NCBI GenBank assembly: GCA_022457155.1
Contig: JAJGOT010000418.1
Location: forward strand, 340,501 to 404,500
Direction of reading: 5' to 3'
Length of the DNA stretch: 64,000 nucleotides
Source: Cladopsammia gracilis
Lineage: Eukaryota; Cnidaria; Anthozoa; Scleractinia; Dendrophylliidae
Below are positions 54,084 to 64,000 of this stretch, one piece after another. The notes below the pieces were generated by a model. That model was given only the letters and a program-made list of their open reading frames with translations. It was not told the origin of the DNA and made no database searches. The number at the start of each line of letters is the position of its first letter. Within the stretch, counting starts at the first letter, position 1. Made by a program: the position numbers and the translations under genes.

Positions 54084-56150
54084 TTATTCGAGTTGATAGC
54101 GATTAAATTTTGCTGCAAAATCCCTGTCAGTTCTTGCAAGCAGTGCCCTTGTCTCTTGGAGCCTCTTATGAACATTTACCACTGTATTTTTGGTTGCAGA
54201 GTCTGCAAAAACTCCTGAAATCTTTGAAGCTGAAGGAAGGGGACTGAAGATAATACTGGTATCTTGCTCACTTGATGAAATGGTTTTACTTTTGTCTGGT
54301 GTGCCTTCAGAATTAATGTAATTTTCTTTTCCATTGCTGTCATCTTCATCATCAGACTTGTCCGAATTGGAGGGTGTGTCATCCTGGGATGACTCTTTAA
54401 CTCCACGATCTCCACTGTCAGATGACATCACTGTTTCTATAAACAGTTTCCTGTTGGTGCTGTTGTTTTTAAGCACAGATTTGACATATGCTTCCCGATT
54501 ACTGACTTGTCCATTTGTTGAGACATGTGTAGAAATTCTTTCAGTTGAATCTTTGCCACCACAAACATTAAAACCAGACACGACTGTGTGATCAACCTCT
54601 CTTGATACTTTCTCCTTGTTAGTTGTAGACGAATGATTCTTACAAGAATTACAGCAAGATTTCTTTTCACCTGCTTCTTCAAGTAACTTCATTCTGCTCT
54701 CCAGAAGCACAATCCTGGCTGACATTTCATTATTTAATAAGACCATACCATCAAACTTCTCTTGCAGTTCCTGAATCTGTTGTTTGAGGACATACACCTG
54801 AGACTCACTCTCAGCACTTAAAATTGAATGTGCTGATGCAGAACCATGAGAAACAGTTTCAGATGAATTTGAATGTCGCACAACTTTTGTACATGGAAGA
54901 TTATTATCTGACACTGGAGCTTTGTATACTTGGAAATCTAATTCCTTGTGAGAACTTGAAATAGGAATGGCCTCACGCTGAGTGTTTTTAACCACTGGTG
55001 TAAGTATCAGGTCAGGACTTGGTGTAGGAACAGTTGTCATGGAAACTGGTGATGGCATTGCATGTGGCCTTGTTGCCATGCCAGTGGTGGTTTCCAATTC
55101 CAATGAATAATATGTGGGTAATTTTTCTGAGTAAGGAATTGAATGAATTCTTGCTGGTACCGAGATTGGAGCTACTGGTCCACAGCCCAGTGCTTGGGGT
55201 ATCTCTTCAGTTGCGTCATGTTGTCTGACCTGAGATTTTTTCACTTGATCCTCCCAAGTTACTGTTTTCACCTGAGGCTGTCTGGGCAAATTTGACTCTT
55301 GACAAGTCACTGTGTTTAATTGAGGCTTTCTTGACAAATATGAACGAACTTCCAAGTTTCTCGAAACTGGAAATTTCACTCCGAAATGCCCATCATCACT
55401 AACAGATCTAACAACCAAATTTGATGGAAAAGAATCATGTACAGAGCTACTGTTTTTTTGACTGCTGCTTTCATGACTGCCACCTTTACCTACTGTTTTG
55501 GAGGAAAGTTTGATATTTCCTTCAGTATTATTATATTTTATTTGATCCTCATCATGCATCATGCGAGTGACAAGAGGTTCTGCTAATCCCAACCCAGCTT
55601 CTGTTGCTTCCTTGTTACTTCGAAAGCTCTTCATGTCTGTATCCACTGGGAGAGGGCCACATCTTGTTGTAGTGCCTTTGACAGAAGAAATTTCCTTTTC
55701 TGTGTTTCTCCCACTGGTCAGCTGTGAACTATGACTACTCTTCTCTTTCTTCTTCTCAGATTTATTACTTTTAGGATTTAGTTCATTGTGTTTACCCCTC
55801 AACAGTTTAAGAATTGCACAAAGGGAAATAATCTTTCTTTCAGCGAAGCCGATTGCTAGAAACTGTTCCTTTGTAACTTGTGGCTTGTAACCAAACTCGT
55901 CTCGAAGCACTTTATACATGGCCTCCATGAACCTCAAATCTGTTTTCCCGTACAATTCGTATTCCTTAGTAGCAAAGTATTGGGCCAGCTCGATGGAATA
56001 GTCAAGAAAGACATGATGAACAACAGGAAGGAACGCCTTAGGTATTCCTTTAGCGATTCCTTTGAGGTCAAGCTCACTTTGTGGATAGTGAACTTGTTTC
56101 AACTCGGAAACTAACTTTCGAAGGTTATTTTTTAGGTCTCCAGTAGTCAT
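54084..56150 (-). CDS. CEP44: CEP44, centrosomal protein
   Basis: One uninterrupted coding exon of 688 residues. The frame extends to an upstream ATG at 56187-56189, but the start chosen here (56148-56150) gives MTTGDLKNNLRKL, matching the family start. Residues about 1-125 form the CEP44 domain: GIAKGIPKAFLPVV, NDLRFIDAVY-like TDLRFMEAMYKVLRDEF, GYKPQVTKEQFLAIGFAERK. The family binds microtubules at the proximal centriole and is needed for centriole-to-centrosome conversion. After a serine-rich, low-complexity middle comes a coiled coil (about 450-500, VYVLKQQIQELQEKFDG onward), an acidic NSDKSDDEDDSNGKE stretch and a basic C terminus. It is much longer than the human protein (about 390 residues), mostly in the disordered middle. 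An upstream non-coding exon cannot be excluded. Confidence 0.9.
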   Translation of the reverse strand: MTTGDLKNNLRKLVSELKQVHYPQSELDLKGIAKGIPKAFLPVVHHVFLDYSIELAQYFATKEYELYGKTDLRFMEAMYKVLRDEFGYKPQVTKEQFLAIGFAERKIISLCAILKLLRGKHNELNPKSNKSEKKKEKSSHSSQLTSGRNTEKEISSVKGTTTRCGPLPVDTDMKSFRSNKEATEAGLGLAEPLVTRMMHDEDQIKYNNTEGNIKLSSKTVGKGGSHESSSQKNSSSVHDSFPSNLVVRSVSDDGHFGVKFPVSRNLEVRSYLSRKPQLNTVTCQESNLPRQPQVKTVTWEDQVKKSQVRQHDATEEIPQALGCGPVAPISVPARIHSIPYSEKLPTYYSLELETTTGMATRPHAMPSPVSMTTVPTPSPDLILTPVVKNTQREAIPISSSHKELDFQVYKAPVSDNNLPCTKVVRHSNSSETVSHGSASAHSILSAESESQVYVLKQQIQELQEKFDGMVLLNNEMSARIVLLESRMKLLEEAGEKKSCCNSCKNHSSTTNKEKVSREVDHTVVSGFNVCGGKDSTERISTHVSTNGQVSNREAYVKSVLKNNSTNRKLFIETVMSSDSGDRGVKESSQDDTPSNSDKSDDEDDSNGKENYINSEGTPDKSKTISSSEQDTSIIFSPLPSASKISGVFADSATKNTVVNVHKRLQETRALLARTDRDFAAKFNRYQLE

Positions 56151-56367
56151 GATCAAGGAAACTGTTGTCTTCTTTAATTTTATCCTCACTGGTTCGACAA
56201 AGGAAAGATATTTTCCTTTTTCCCCACTTCACACAAAATCTTTCAATCCGTTGAGTTTGCCGCCATTTTGAATTTCTGAATCTGCAAAGTACCGGCGGAT
56301 GGCTCCAGCGGATACGCTTATGAACTCTTGAGTCCGCAATAGGTCAGCGGCTATAACAAAAATCAAG
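56151..56367. promoter_or_regulatory. Bidirectional promoter, CEP44/TSEN2
   Basis: Only 217 bp separate the two divergent start codons. The core contains TTTGCCGCCATTTTGAA (about 56258-56274), a YY1-type site on minus, and the TSEN2 start sits in AAGATGGCGGAC, a second YY1-type word on plus. No TATA box, as usual for housekeeping bidirectional promoters. Confidence 0.65.
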
Positions 56368-59300
56368 ATGGCGGACACAGGAGATCGTATTCCTCGTCGC
56401 AAGAAAGGGGCAAAATTCCACCCAAAGGAAGCTCCATTCCCTGTTCCAATTCAAAGCATCACACGCAAACAGCCCTGCAGTGATAGGTGGTACTATTACA
56501 CTGGTTATTTCAGAGATAACTGTGTGGTGGTTGAAGATTTAGGGGACTTTACTTTTCTCTACAAGATGGTAAGTTGACTTATGGATTCCATCGAGTCCGC
56601 GCGTGACAAAATATGTGTGCAGAATGGTGAAAAAGATAAACGAACCGCATTTATGATTACTCTGGTTGTATAGAAATGCCCCAATTTCATCCCATCGCAT
56701 GGAATTTTAAGTGGTGTATTAAAACTATATTGTTTGCCTTTGTTTTGTAGGGTTTCTTTGGGAAAGGTTTCCTGTCAAGAAGTAAACCTGAATATGAAGT
56801 TATTTCAAATATTTCTCAGAAAGCTTTCTCAAAGTCTGAAAAACTAAGAAGATGTAAGTCCATTTAATTAAATTATTTTAAATATGCTTCCATTTTTTAA
56901 GTTCAGAAAAATGAGTTACAAAATTATGATCATATTAAATATATTCGATCTATTTCTTTCTCTAACAGTACCCCCTAAAGAGAGAGAAATCAGGCAATCA
57001 AAGTTCCGAGTGATAAGAAAGGAACGGTAAGAAACCACTGTACAAATCAGTACAATCATATAACTATATAAACAGTCCCTAACCTAACAACAATGATAAC
57101 AGCAAACCTGAAAGACATCAAATCATTGGGTTGTCACAACCTGTAGGGTACGTAGTGCAGTGATGAGCTAGCATTCCAACCATGAGAGAATTTGTGGTAC
57201 TTATTTTATACACTAATTTTGCATGTTCAGTCATTCAAACAGAAAGCAATTTATAAGCAATACCTCTCTGGTTTAAGCAGTATCGATTTATTCCATTTAA
57301 TTTAATTATTATTTTTTGAAATCTTGCAATATTAATGTCTATGTTGTTTCATTTTTTGTTCTAGTTTTAAAAATCATAAGCAATGGTGGGAGCAAGCTAC
57401 TGGGAAATGTCTTGCAGACGATCATGCTGTAACTAAAGATGTTGAAGAGAACAATGCTATAGAACATTTAAAATACCAAGAAGAGATAAGCGGTGATTCA
57501 GAAACAATTGAAAACATTTCTGTTGAGGAAGACGAAAATCCATCTCCTAAAAAAATTAAAGTGGACATTGCTCTCAGTAATGATAAGCTGTCTGTCAATC
57601 AACCTGAGCTTCTCCAAGATAGGAGCTGTACCGAAGAGATAACGAAACAATCAAGTGATGATGATGATTTCATAAATAGCATTTCAGAAGAAGATGCTGA
57701 AGCAAATATTACCAACAGAGAACTAGAAGAGGTTATGCAAGATGTTGTGAGAAAAAGGTGTTGATCAAATCCCTAATCTGTGTTTTAAAACTGGTATAAA
57801 TCAGATAGTTATGTCTCCCATAAGTCACAGACCACATTTGAGTGTCTGCTTAGGATGGGTGTCTGATTAAAACTTAGTGTTGGTACATGTATGTGGGTAG
57901 AACCATGACTGAGTGAGAGGTTTGTATTAATAGAGGTCCAGCTGTAGTGAGGAGGAACAAGGAGTTAGGATTGGAGGAAGGAAGGAAGGGAACGAGGGTT
58001 AGGAAGATCAGGTGAATGAAGGAAAATAGAAAGGATAGAAGGGAAGGGAGCTAAGAGAAAAGGACTAAAGGAAGCTAGTGAGGAAGAATGAAGAATGGAA
58101 AACAGGACAAATGGGAAGTGATGGAAAGAACAATGGAAAAAAATTAAAAATGAGGTCATGTTAATGAGGTGGTAACAAGGTGACCAAAATAATGAAATCA
58201 GTGGCCGTAATATTAATTATTTAATAGTAACAAGTTGGTCATATATTAATAAGGTGTTTGTAAGGTTGGGATGCACTTTACATGCAAAAAGTGTCCTCCG
58301 CCATGCAAAGAATTGGATTTGTGTTAGGAACATATGAATTGATAACAAAAACTAAATGTTTTTCACAACAGCAATCAACAAAAGCCTAATACAGTTACTG
58401 AAGACACTAAACAATCAAAACTGAAGACCAACAGTGTAAAGCAAGATGATCCTTACAAGGTGTATGAGCATCTACAACTGAGTTTAGAAGAGGTTTGTAA
58501 CTCAAGAAACATAGTGAATGTATGGTACAGCTCAGAGAAATTAAGGCTACAACTGAGTTTAGAAGAGGTTTGTAACTTGAGAAATATAGTGAATGTACAA
58601 TACATCTCAGCGATAAGTCTACAACTGAGTTTAGATGAGGTTTGTAAATTGAGTGAATGCACTGCAACCCCATTATGTTATTGAAATTTTAGTAAAACTC
58701 TAATATTGAAGGCTCCTGTAAACCTTAATGGTTACCCTAAATGATAATTTACAAAAGCTTCAATAATATATTACTGTATTTATAGTTCTAGTTCTCTTGC
58801 AGGCATTTTTCCTCTCTTATGGGCTTGGCTGCCTTTCAGTGTTGAATAATAGAAAAGTAGGTACTAAAAATCCTTCAGTTCGTTCACATTTTTATCATTG
58901 GCCAACGGCCATAACACACGACCGCCATCTAACATCTAACTTTGTTTGCCACATGCAGTGACAATCAATGTGCAGTTCCAAAAAATATCCATACTCCCCC
59001 CATGGAAGGTTTTTTGTTTAGCACCCCCTGTCCCCCTAGGAAATTCCAGTTTAGCTCCATACTTTGCTTCTAAAATGTTGGCTTTTAAGACCCCCCCCCC
59101 CCCCCCCTAGGAATTTCCAATGACCTTCTATGGGGTGGGTGTGGATTTTTTCTGGAACTACACAATATTATCGGACACTCATTCTTGGGTAGCAAATTAT
59201 CTCCACTCTGTCTGGTATAATGTTGATCTATAAGTGATTGATAATTATTAGTCAATTTTATTATGTTATTTTTCCAAATCCAACTGTCTGACAGAAGTGA

Positions 59301-62089
59301 GTATGTTTTTGATTTCATTTAGATGCCCATGTCCTTGAGTGAAATGTGGTGCTCATTTTGTGCAGCTAAACAAAGTTTCATCCCAAGTTATATAACATAT
59401 CATTACTTCAGATCTAGAGGCTGGGTGCCAAAAATAGGAATAAAATATGGAACAGATCTGGGTAAGATAATGTTTCTCTTAATTATATGCATTCATTAGG
59501 CTGTTGCCTAAAATTACAAGGAACCCAAAGAGCTGAACACTCAGATGTAAGGATCCCAAGGTGAGAAGTGTTAAGTACCACAACCAATGTTAGCCACCAA
59601 GGAGACTTCCTTGGTTGCTATGGACAACTGGGCTCCTGTTTGGTAACAAGTCAAAGTTCAAGTTTATTGCCATTTATTGAAAACAGTTCTACATAAATGT
59701 AAAATTTAGTGGCAAGGAAGCCCACTGCAAAGGAAACCACTGGGCTTATAAATAATAGGCTCCCTCAATATATTATTTTCAATGAATTATTAAAAGAATA
59801 CTGGTATGTCAAATCAGTGGCAGAGCTACTAACAATAAACATGTATTATATATTTGTTATAAGCATACATGTAGTTAGGCTAAAAATGCAAAGTGGAAAG
59901 AAAAAAAATGTTTACGTAACAGCCATGATACAATGGACTTTCAAGTCTAGTGATAGTGTGTATGTTCTTCAGTGTTTAATAAACACCTCTTCTCTCACCG
60001 GCATTTGTTGTTTTAGTTCTTTACAAGGAGGGCATGCCTTTTTATCACTCAAGGTAAGACTTTTGCTCATGTATTTACCATTTTCTCACTTTCCGTTTCT
60101 CAAATGATATTTTCAAGACCAGAAAACCACAAAACAAGTTTCAATACTCTCAACTCTAGTGATAGGACTGAATGTTTAATTCCACAGCTTGCTGTATGGA
60201 TGTCAGTATATCATTGATTGCCGATTATCTTTCAGTTATTCAGTCATTGTCCAAATGGTTGAGTCACAATCGTTGGAAGCCGAGAAAAGCAACAGCAGCA
60301 TTCAATGTAGACAGCTTACATGGCCTCAGTTGTGTGGAGTCAGCCGTGTCAGTGGACATGCAGCCAAGGTATAAGAAAATGAAGCCTCAATAAGTTAAGA
60401 TTCTCTCCATTTTTAACAAACCACGGGTATAAAGATATTTTTAATATTTATTTATATTGCGCTTTTTCTATAAAAATAATCAAAAGTGCATTACAATTAA
60501 TTGATATAATAAAATCTTACAAATTACGAATTGGTACTAAAACTACTGACTAATCTTAAAGAATTAAAATCTATTATAAAATTGAAAATTGTGCTTAAAA
60601 GAATCTCAACAAAACGCCTTGGAAAAAAATGTCAATGTTCCTAGCTTGCCTTACTGACAATGGAAGGCTGTTCCACAAGACTGCATGGTGCTGCTACCAT
60701 AAACGAGCGATCCCCCATAGTCTTTTTCATTTTAAACCGCGGACTTGCTAGCAATATACGTCCATTATTGTTTCGATGTAATTGATAATGTTTCGATGTT
60801 TCGATGTAATTGATAATATTGTTTCGATGTAATTGATAATGTGAAACTCAATGTAATTGATAATGTGAAACTGGTCTACCCCTGGGTAGACCCCAGGGGT
60901 AGACCCCAGGGGTGTGTTTGATTTCTCACATACTAGACCATGGCTAATTGCATGCAGTAATTTAGCCACAAGAATGTGGACCAGTGAGATGCATCATGCG
61001 CAAGACTCCAAGCATGAGCCGCCATAGGGCAAAAGCGTGAACTAAAAGTATTATAAAATTGTATCTTGTCAAATTCCCAAAATTCTATTTTTTTCTTTTA
61101 CAGGAAGTGATGATGTGTTATGTCATTAAGCCTTCAGGTCAGCATGCATTTTTTGTTGGTCGGTTTGTTTTTCTCTTTTCAGACAATGCATATTTTAAAA
61201 ACAAAAAATATTATTCATGAAAGCTGCAGCTGAAGCTTGGTGATAAATCAAGTCACCAACATGGAAGTTGCAACAACACCCCGGTTAAAATTAAGTTGTT
61301 TTAAACATACGATTTTTCTTTTGTTTAATGTGTATTCACAACAGATATGACAAAAGAAGAAATGTCCTCGCCAAAATGCATTTCAAGATTTAAGTTACAG
61401 GCAAGTTTCACTTGACATATTTTGCATTGGGGTTCAAGGGCAGCTCTCTTCCCAGATCCAGTCGGGTCCCTTTGGCCATGGTTCCAAGGGCAGCTCTCTT
61501 TCATTGGGGTTACAAGGGCACGTATCTCTTCCCAGATCCAGTCAGGTCCCTTTGGCCACGGTTCCAAGGGCAGCTCTCTTTCATTGGGGTTACAAGGGCA
61601 CGTATCTCTTCCCAGATCCAGTCAGGTCCCTTTGGCCACGGTTCCAAGGGCAGCTCTCTTTCATTGGGGTTACAAGGGCACATATCTCTTCCCAGATCCA
61701 GTCGGGTCCCTTTTGGCTCCCTTTGATTATCCTTAGGTCACAGCCTTAGTTATTGCTTTCTTATCAGTATAAAAATTTGCTGAAAGGGAGTAACATGTAG
61801 GACCACAAAAGGAAAACTTTCTCAGTCTAAAGCTGAGGTAAAGCACTTTAGGGTTAGGGTTAACCTGCTTGTTAGCATTTTTTGAAGGGTCACACTTATG
61901 GATTTTATGACCAGGCTTTTAAGTTAGAAGCACATCACATGACTCAAAAATTATTTCAGGAGTGCACGGAGTAACACAAATACTGAAATGTAAATTAAGA
62001 CAGCGTCTTTCCCTTTTTTACAGGAAGTTGTGCTTAGGAGGTGGATTCCTGAAAGAGCAAGAGAACCTGACAAGGATAAAACTTTTTAA
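56368..62089 (+). CDS. TSEN2: TSEN2, catalytic subunit of tRNA-splicing endonuclease
   Basis: Twelve coding exons, all in frame: 56368-56568, 56751-56853, 56969-57026, 57365-57757, 58372-58492, 58803-58856, 59323-59461, 60017-60053, 60236-60368, 61104-61137, 61345-61400, 62024-62089; 464 residues (human 465). N-terminal block GFFGKGFLSRSKP, an acidic variable middle (exon 4), then the endonuclease fold: YEHLQLSLEEAFFLSYGLGCL, MWCSF, YHYFRSRGWVPKIGIKYGTD, and the C-terminal RFKLQEVVLRRWIPERARE. The triad is intact: Tyr359 (VLYKEG), His367 (PFYHS), Lys413 (GHAAKEV). It cleaves the 5' splice site of intron-containing pre-tRNAs with TSEN34/54/15 in the nucleus. Intron 11 is GC-AG (CAG|GCAAGT donor); the others are GT-AG. 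The exon 5 donor region is triplicated downstream. Confidence 0.93.
57955..58150 (+). repeat. Purine-rich tract
   Basis: About 200 bases that are nearly all A and G on the plus strand (GGAAGGAAGG-type words) in TSEN2 intron 4. Potential triplex-forming sequence. Confidence 0.8.
58472..58660 (+). repeat. Triplicated exon 5 end plus splice donor in TSEN2
   Basis: Three tandem units of 72-75 bp start at 58472, 58547 and 58619 with CTACAACTGAGTTTAGAAGA. Each includes the coding word for Q-L-S-L-E/D-E followed by a GTTTGTAA donor. The first is the true exon 5 end (58492|58493); copies 2 and 3 lie in the intron and keep a donor-like site. Confidence 0.92.
59091..59107. repeat. Poly-C tract
   Basis: 17 C in a row in TSEN2 intron 6, followed by TAGGAATTTCC, an echo of CCCCCTAGGAAATTCC about 60 bases upstream. 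Confidence 0.9.
60765..60915. repeat. Tandem GATGTAATTGATAATGT and GGGGTAGACCCCA units
   Basis: Five imperfect copies of a 20-24 base unit (GTTTCGATGTAATTGATAAT) at about 60765-60870, then three overlapping copies of the palindrome-rich GGGGTAGACCCCA at about 60886-60915, in TSEN2 intron 9. Confidence 0.85.
61427..61725 (+). repeat. 80-bp tandem array in the GC-AG intron of TSEN2
   Basis: Nearly four units with exact 80-bp spacing (word GGGCACGTATCTCTTCCC at about 61517, 61597, 61677). The array starts about 27 bases after the GC donor. Overlapping open frames across it are products of the repeat, not genes. Confidence 0.92.
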
Positions 62090-63004
62090 TAGGCCAGAAT
62101 TTAAATTCTTGGAGAATAAAATATTTTAAGTCAAGGACATTGCATTGTTGTTTGGTTTAATTTTGGGTGTGGACACCAAACCTCTTGAAGTAGACACTAT
62201 GGAGCTTTGGGTGTACCTGACATGTTCCAGCTCTGTGATTCAGTGCCAAAACTGGGTGTGGTTTAAAGTTACTTGGAATGGAGCACTGTTGTAGTAGATT
62301 GTCTTTTTCTTTTTCATTGTCATTGGTCAAGCTCTTACAGATTCAGCATCTCACTGACCATTAATTGTATTTTATTTTTTATTGATCAAGCCAATGTGCA
62401 TCACATAATATTTTACATTGAAATAGTTTCTACAGTTTTGTAACAGCATTGTATACTGATGACAAATAAGGTATATGAATGAACCATGCAGAATGTTAGC
62501 TACAGCTGTATAAGGTTATTGGATTGCAACAGTACTTGTACATGAAATGAAACGTGCCAAGGCTGTGTCTGTGTGGGATCAATGGTTTCGACTTCTTGGG
62601 TAGAATTGTTATAGAAATTAATATGTATTCAATCATTGTGGTTGATACTGTTCAAGTAAAACATCTGAAGCAACCAGACTTTGACAAGCATCTTTTTGAA
62701 AGACACTTTCTATTCATACAGTATTTTTACAAAGTCAATGTCTTTTGTATAAACAAAGATACAAGTACCCCACATCATGGTGGGAACTTAACTTTCATTT
62801 CTCTAGCATAAAGCAACCATAAAATTTACTTCTACAGATGGGATGCAAGCCCATCATAGGCTTGTCCTAGAAAACAACACAAGTCAAACCATATTTTGAA
62901 CCTCAAGCTTCAATCAAAAGTCTAGTACACTAAGCAGTTGACTGCTACAGCTAAAAACCTCTCTTGAGTCTGGTTTGGTGATACGTATAAAGTATACAAA
63001 AAGA
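62090..63004. other. Convergent intergenic, TSEN2/THRAP3-like
   Basis: A polyadenylation signal AATAAA (62115-62120) lies 26 bases after the TSEN2 stop. No other gene recognised. Confidence 0.6.
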
Positions 63005-64000
63005 TTAGTTTCTGTGGAGGTTTTGTCTGCGTCTTTCTCTGTTTCCTTGTTGGTCTTCACTGATTTCCATGTCTTGTTTCTTTGTTTCCTCACTACCATC
63101 TTGAGGCTCTTCTTCTTCCTGAAAATAAAAATCATGGATAGTAATTATTTACTTGTTAACTTAATATGGTACCCTGCTTGCTTTGAGTAATGCCGGTAAA
63201 AAAGTCTAAACTGTAAACCTGGTAAATTATAACCTGAATAAATTATAACAATAAATGACTGATAAAATAAAATAAAATAAATAACTGATAAATTATAACA
63301 ATCCTAGTATCATAGAGAGGGGTAATGGGGGGAGGGAGTGTACTCCCTAAGGGAGGACTACCTAAGGTAAGGGAGGACAATCATTGGTTTCTCTTTGTTT
63401 GAATCAAATGAAGCTAAGTGAAATGTATCGAGAATTTGTTACCTCATCTTCCTCTTCTTCTTGGTCATTAAACCTGTCATGTACCCACAAAGGACTCCTT
63501 GAACGTCCTCTTGATCTGTCAGACTTTTGGCGACGAGGCATCTCCCTGTCGTCATGCTATGATAAATAACAATTTGAAACGATTTGACTGCAGTATCAAT
63601 AAACACACAATGTTGCACCATATTGTTCCCTCTATTGCACTTCCTGCTTTCAGACTAATAAATATTCTAGATTTACCCAAGGTTCCCCAACAGAATTGTC
63701 TAAGCTTGAGTCCTGAACTATTTATAACCACTATACCATCAGTGCAGTAGACTAAAACCTACCATGAAGTAACGTTTCCCCCGCGGTACATCCTGAGGAT
63801 TGACTTCAACTTCAATCATTCTCTGGTCTCTAGGTCCCAGTCCCTGTGGATTTCCTCTACCTCTGGGAGGGCCTGGGTCCAGTCGATCAAAAACAGTGCG
63901 TCTTTGTTGTTTGGCAAAGGAAGGAGGGCTTCTGCCTCTTCTTGCTGCAAGAATGAATGTTTCAGATTATTGTACATATCATTATGCTACAAAGGAGCCT
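63005..64000 (-). CDS. THRAP3/BCLAF1-like nuclear protein, C-terminal part
   Basis: The last three coding exons on the minus strand: 63763-63944, 63443-63556 and 63005-63118 (stop TAA 63005-63007). The 5' part is off the right edge. The frame reads RGRSPPSFAKQQRR, VFDRLDPGPPRGRG, QDVPRGKRYFMHDDRE, then SPLWVHDRFNDQEEEEDE and an acidic EEEEPQDGSEET tail. The KRYFMHDDRE and SPLWVHDRF blocks match the K-K-Y-x-L-H-D-D-R-E ... SPKWxHDKF signature near the C terminus of THRAP3 and BCLAF1, which act in nuclear mRNP assembly, splicing and DNA-damage responses. The arginine/glycine and acidic composition agrees. The assignment comes from remembered family motifs; which vertebrate paralogue is closer cannot be decided from this fragment. 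Confidence 0.75.

Noticed and set aside
56151..56189. Upstream CEP44 start (13 extra residues)
   Set aside because: Family proteins begin at the M-x-T-G-D-L-K motif, so the inner ATG (56148-56150) is preferred.
61412..61749. Overlapping ~100-codon frames with repeated peptide
   Set aside because: Produced by the 80-bp tandem array in the last TSEN2 intron; 80 is not a multiple of 3, so the frames simply rotate through the same DNA.

Overview
This is nuclear DNA from an animal, most likely an anthozoan cnidarian and probably a stony coral. It carries a Smoothened gene (metazoan), short GT-AG introns, many TIR/MITE insertions of the kind common in coral genomes, Penelope-like and LINE fragments, and tRNA-derived SINEs. 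The clade is inferred from gene content and repeat style, not from a species marker. Coding exons were rebuilt by hand from splice sites, reading frame and remembered family alignments. UTRs and transcription start sites are not resolved.

Left third (1-24.9 kb): two tandem, same-strand paralogues of an unusual modular gene. Gene B (17260-24876) is complete: N-terminal membrane anchor, furin-like site, short collagen helix, three Ig domains, two sushi/CCP domains and a C-terminal TLDc domain. Gene A (1-4303) lacks its 5' part, which lies off the left edge, but keeps the same exon lengths and phases from Ig2 onward. The 13 kb between them is a repeat graveyard: a SINE, LINE 3' ends, two Penelope-like insertions with GIY-YIG endonuclease remnants, MITEs, and an internal duplication (about 9.0-13.8 kb versus 15.1-16.0 kb) that supplies an empty site for each Penelope insertion.

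Middle (24.9-52.7 kb): a repeat-rich intergenic stretch with nested MITEs, then an AAK1/BMP2K-type Numb-associated kinase on the minus strand (11 exons, 30288-40714). Smoothened follows on the plus strand (10 exons, 42917-52335), about 2.2 kb away and divergent. The introns of both hold many TIR elements and tandem arrays, including one array that starts at a splice donor.

Right end (52.7-64 kb): CEP44 on the minus strand (one uninterrupted coding exon, 54084-56150) is divergent from TSEN2 on the plus strand (12 exons, 56368-62089, one GC-AG intron), with 217 bp between start codons. The last three coding exons of a THRAP3/BCLAF1-like gene on the minus strand run off the right edge. The recognised genes are core cell-biology functions (endocytic kinase, Hedgehog transducer, centriole protein, tRNA splicing, nuclear mRNP). 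No operon-like cooperation is implied. The least described item is the collagen-Ig-sushi-TLDc surface-protein pair.
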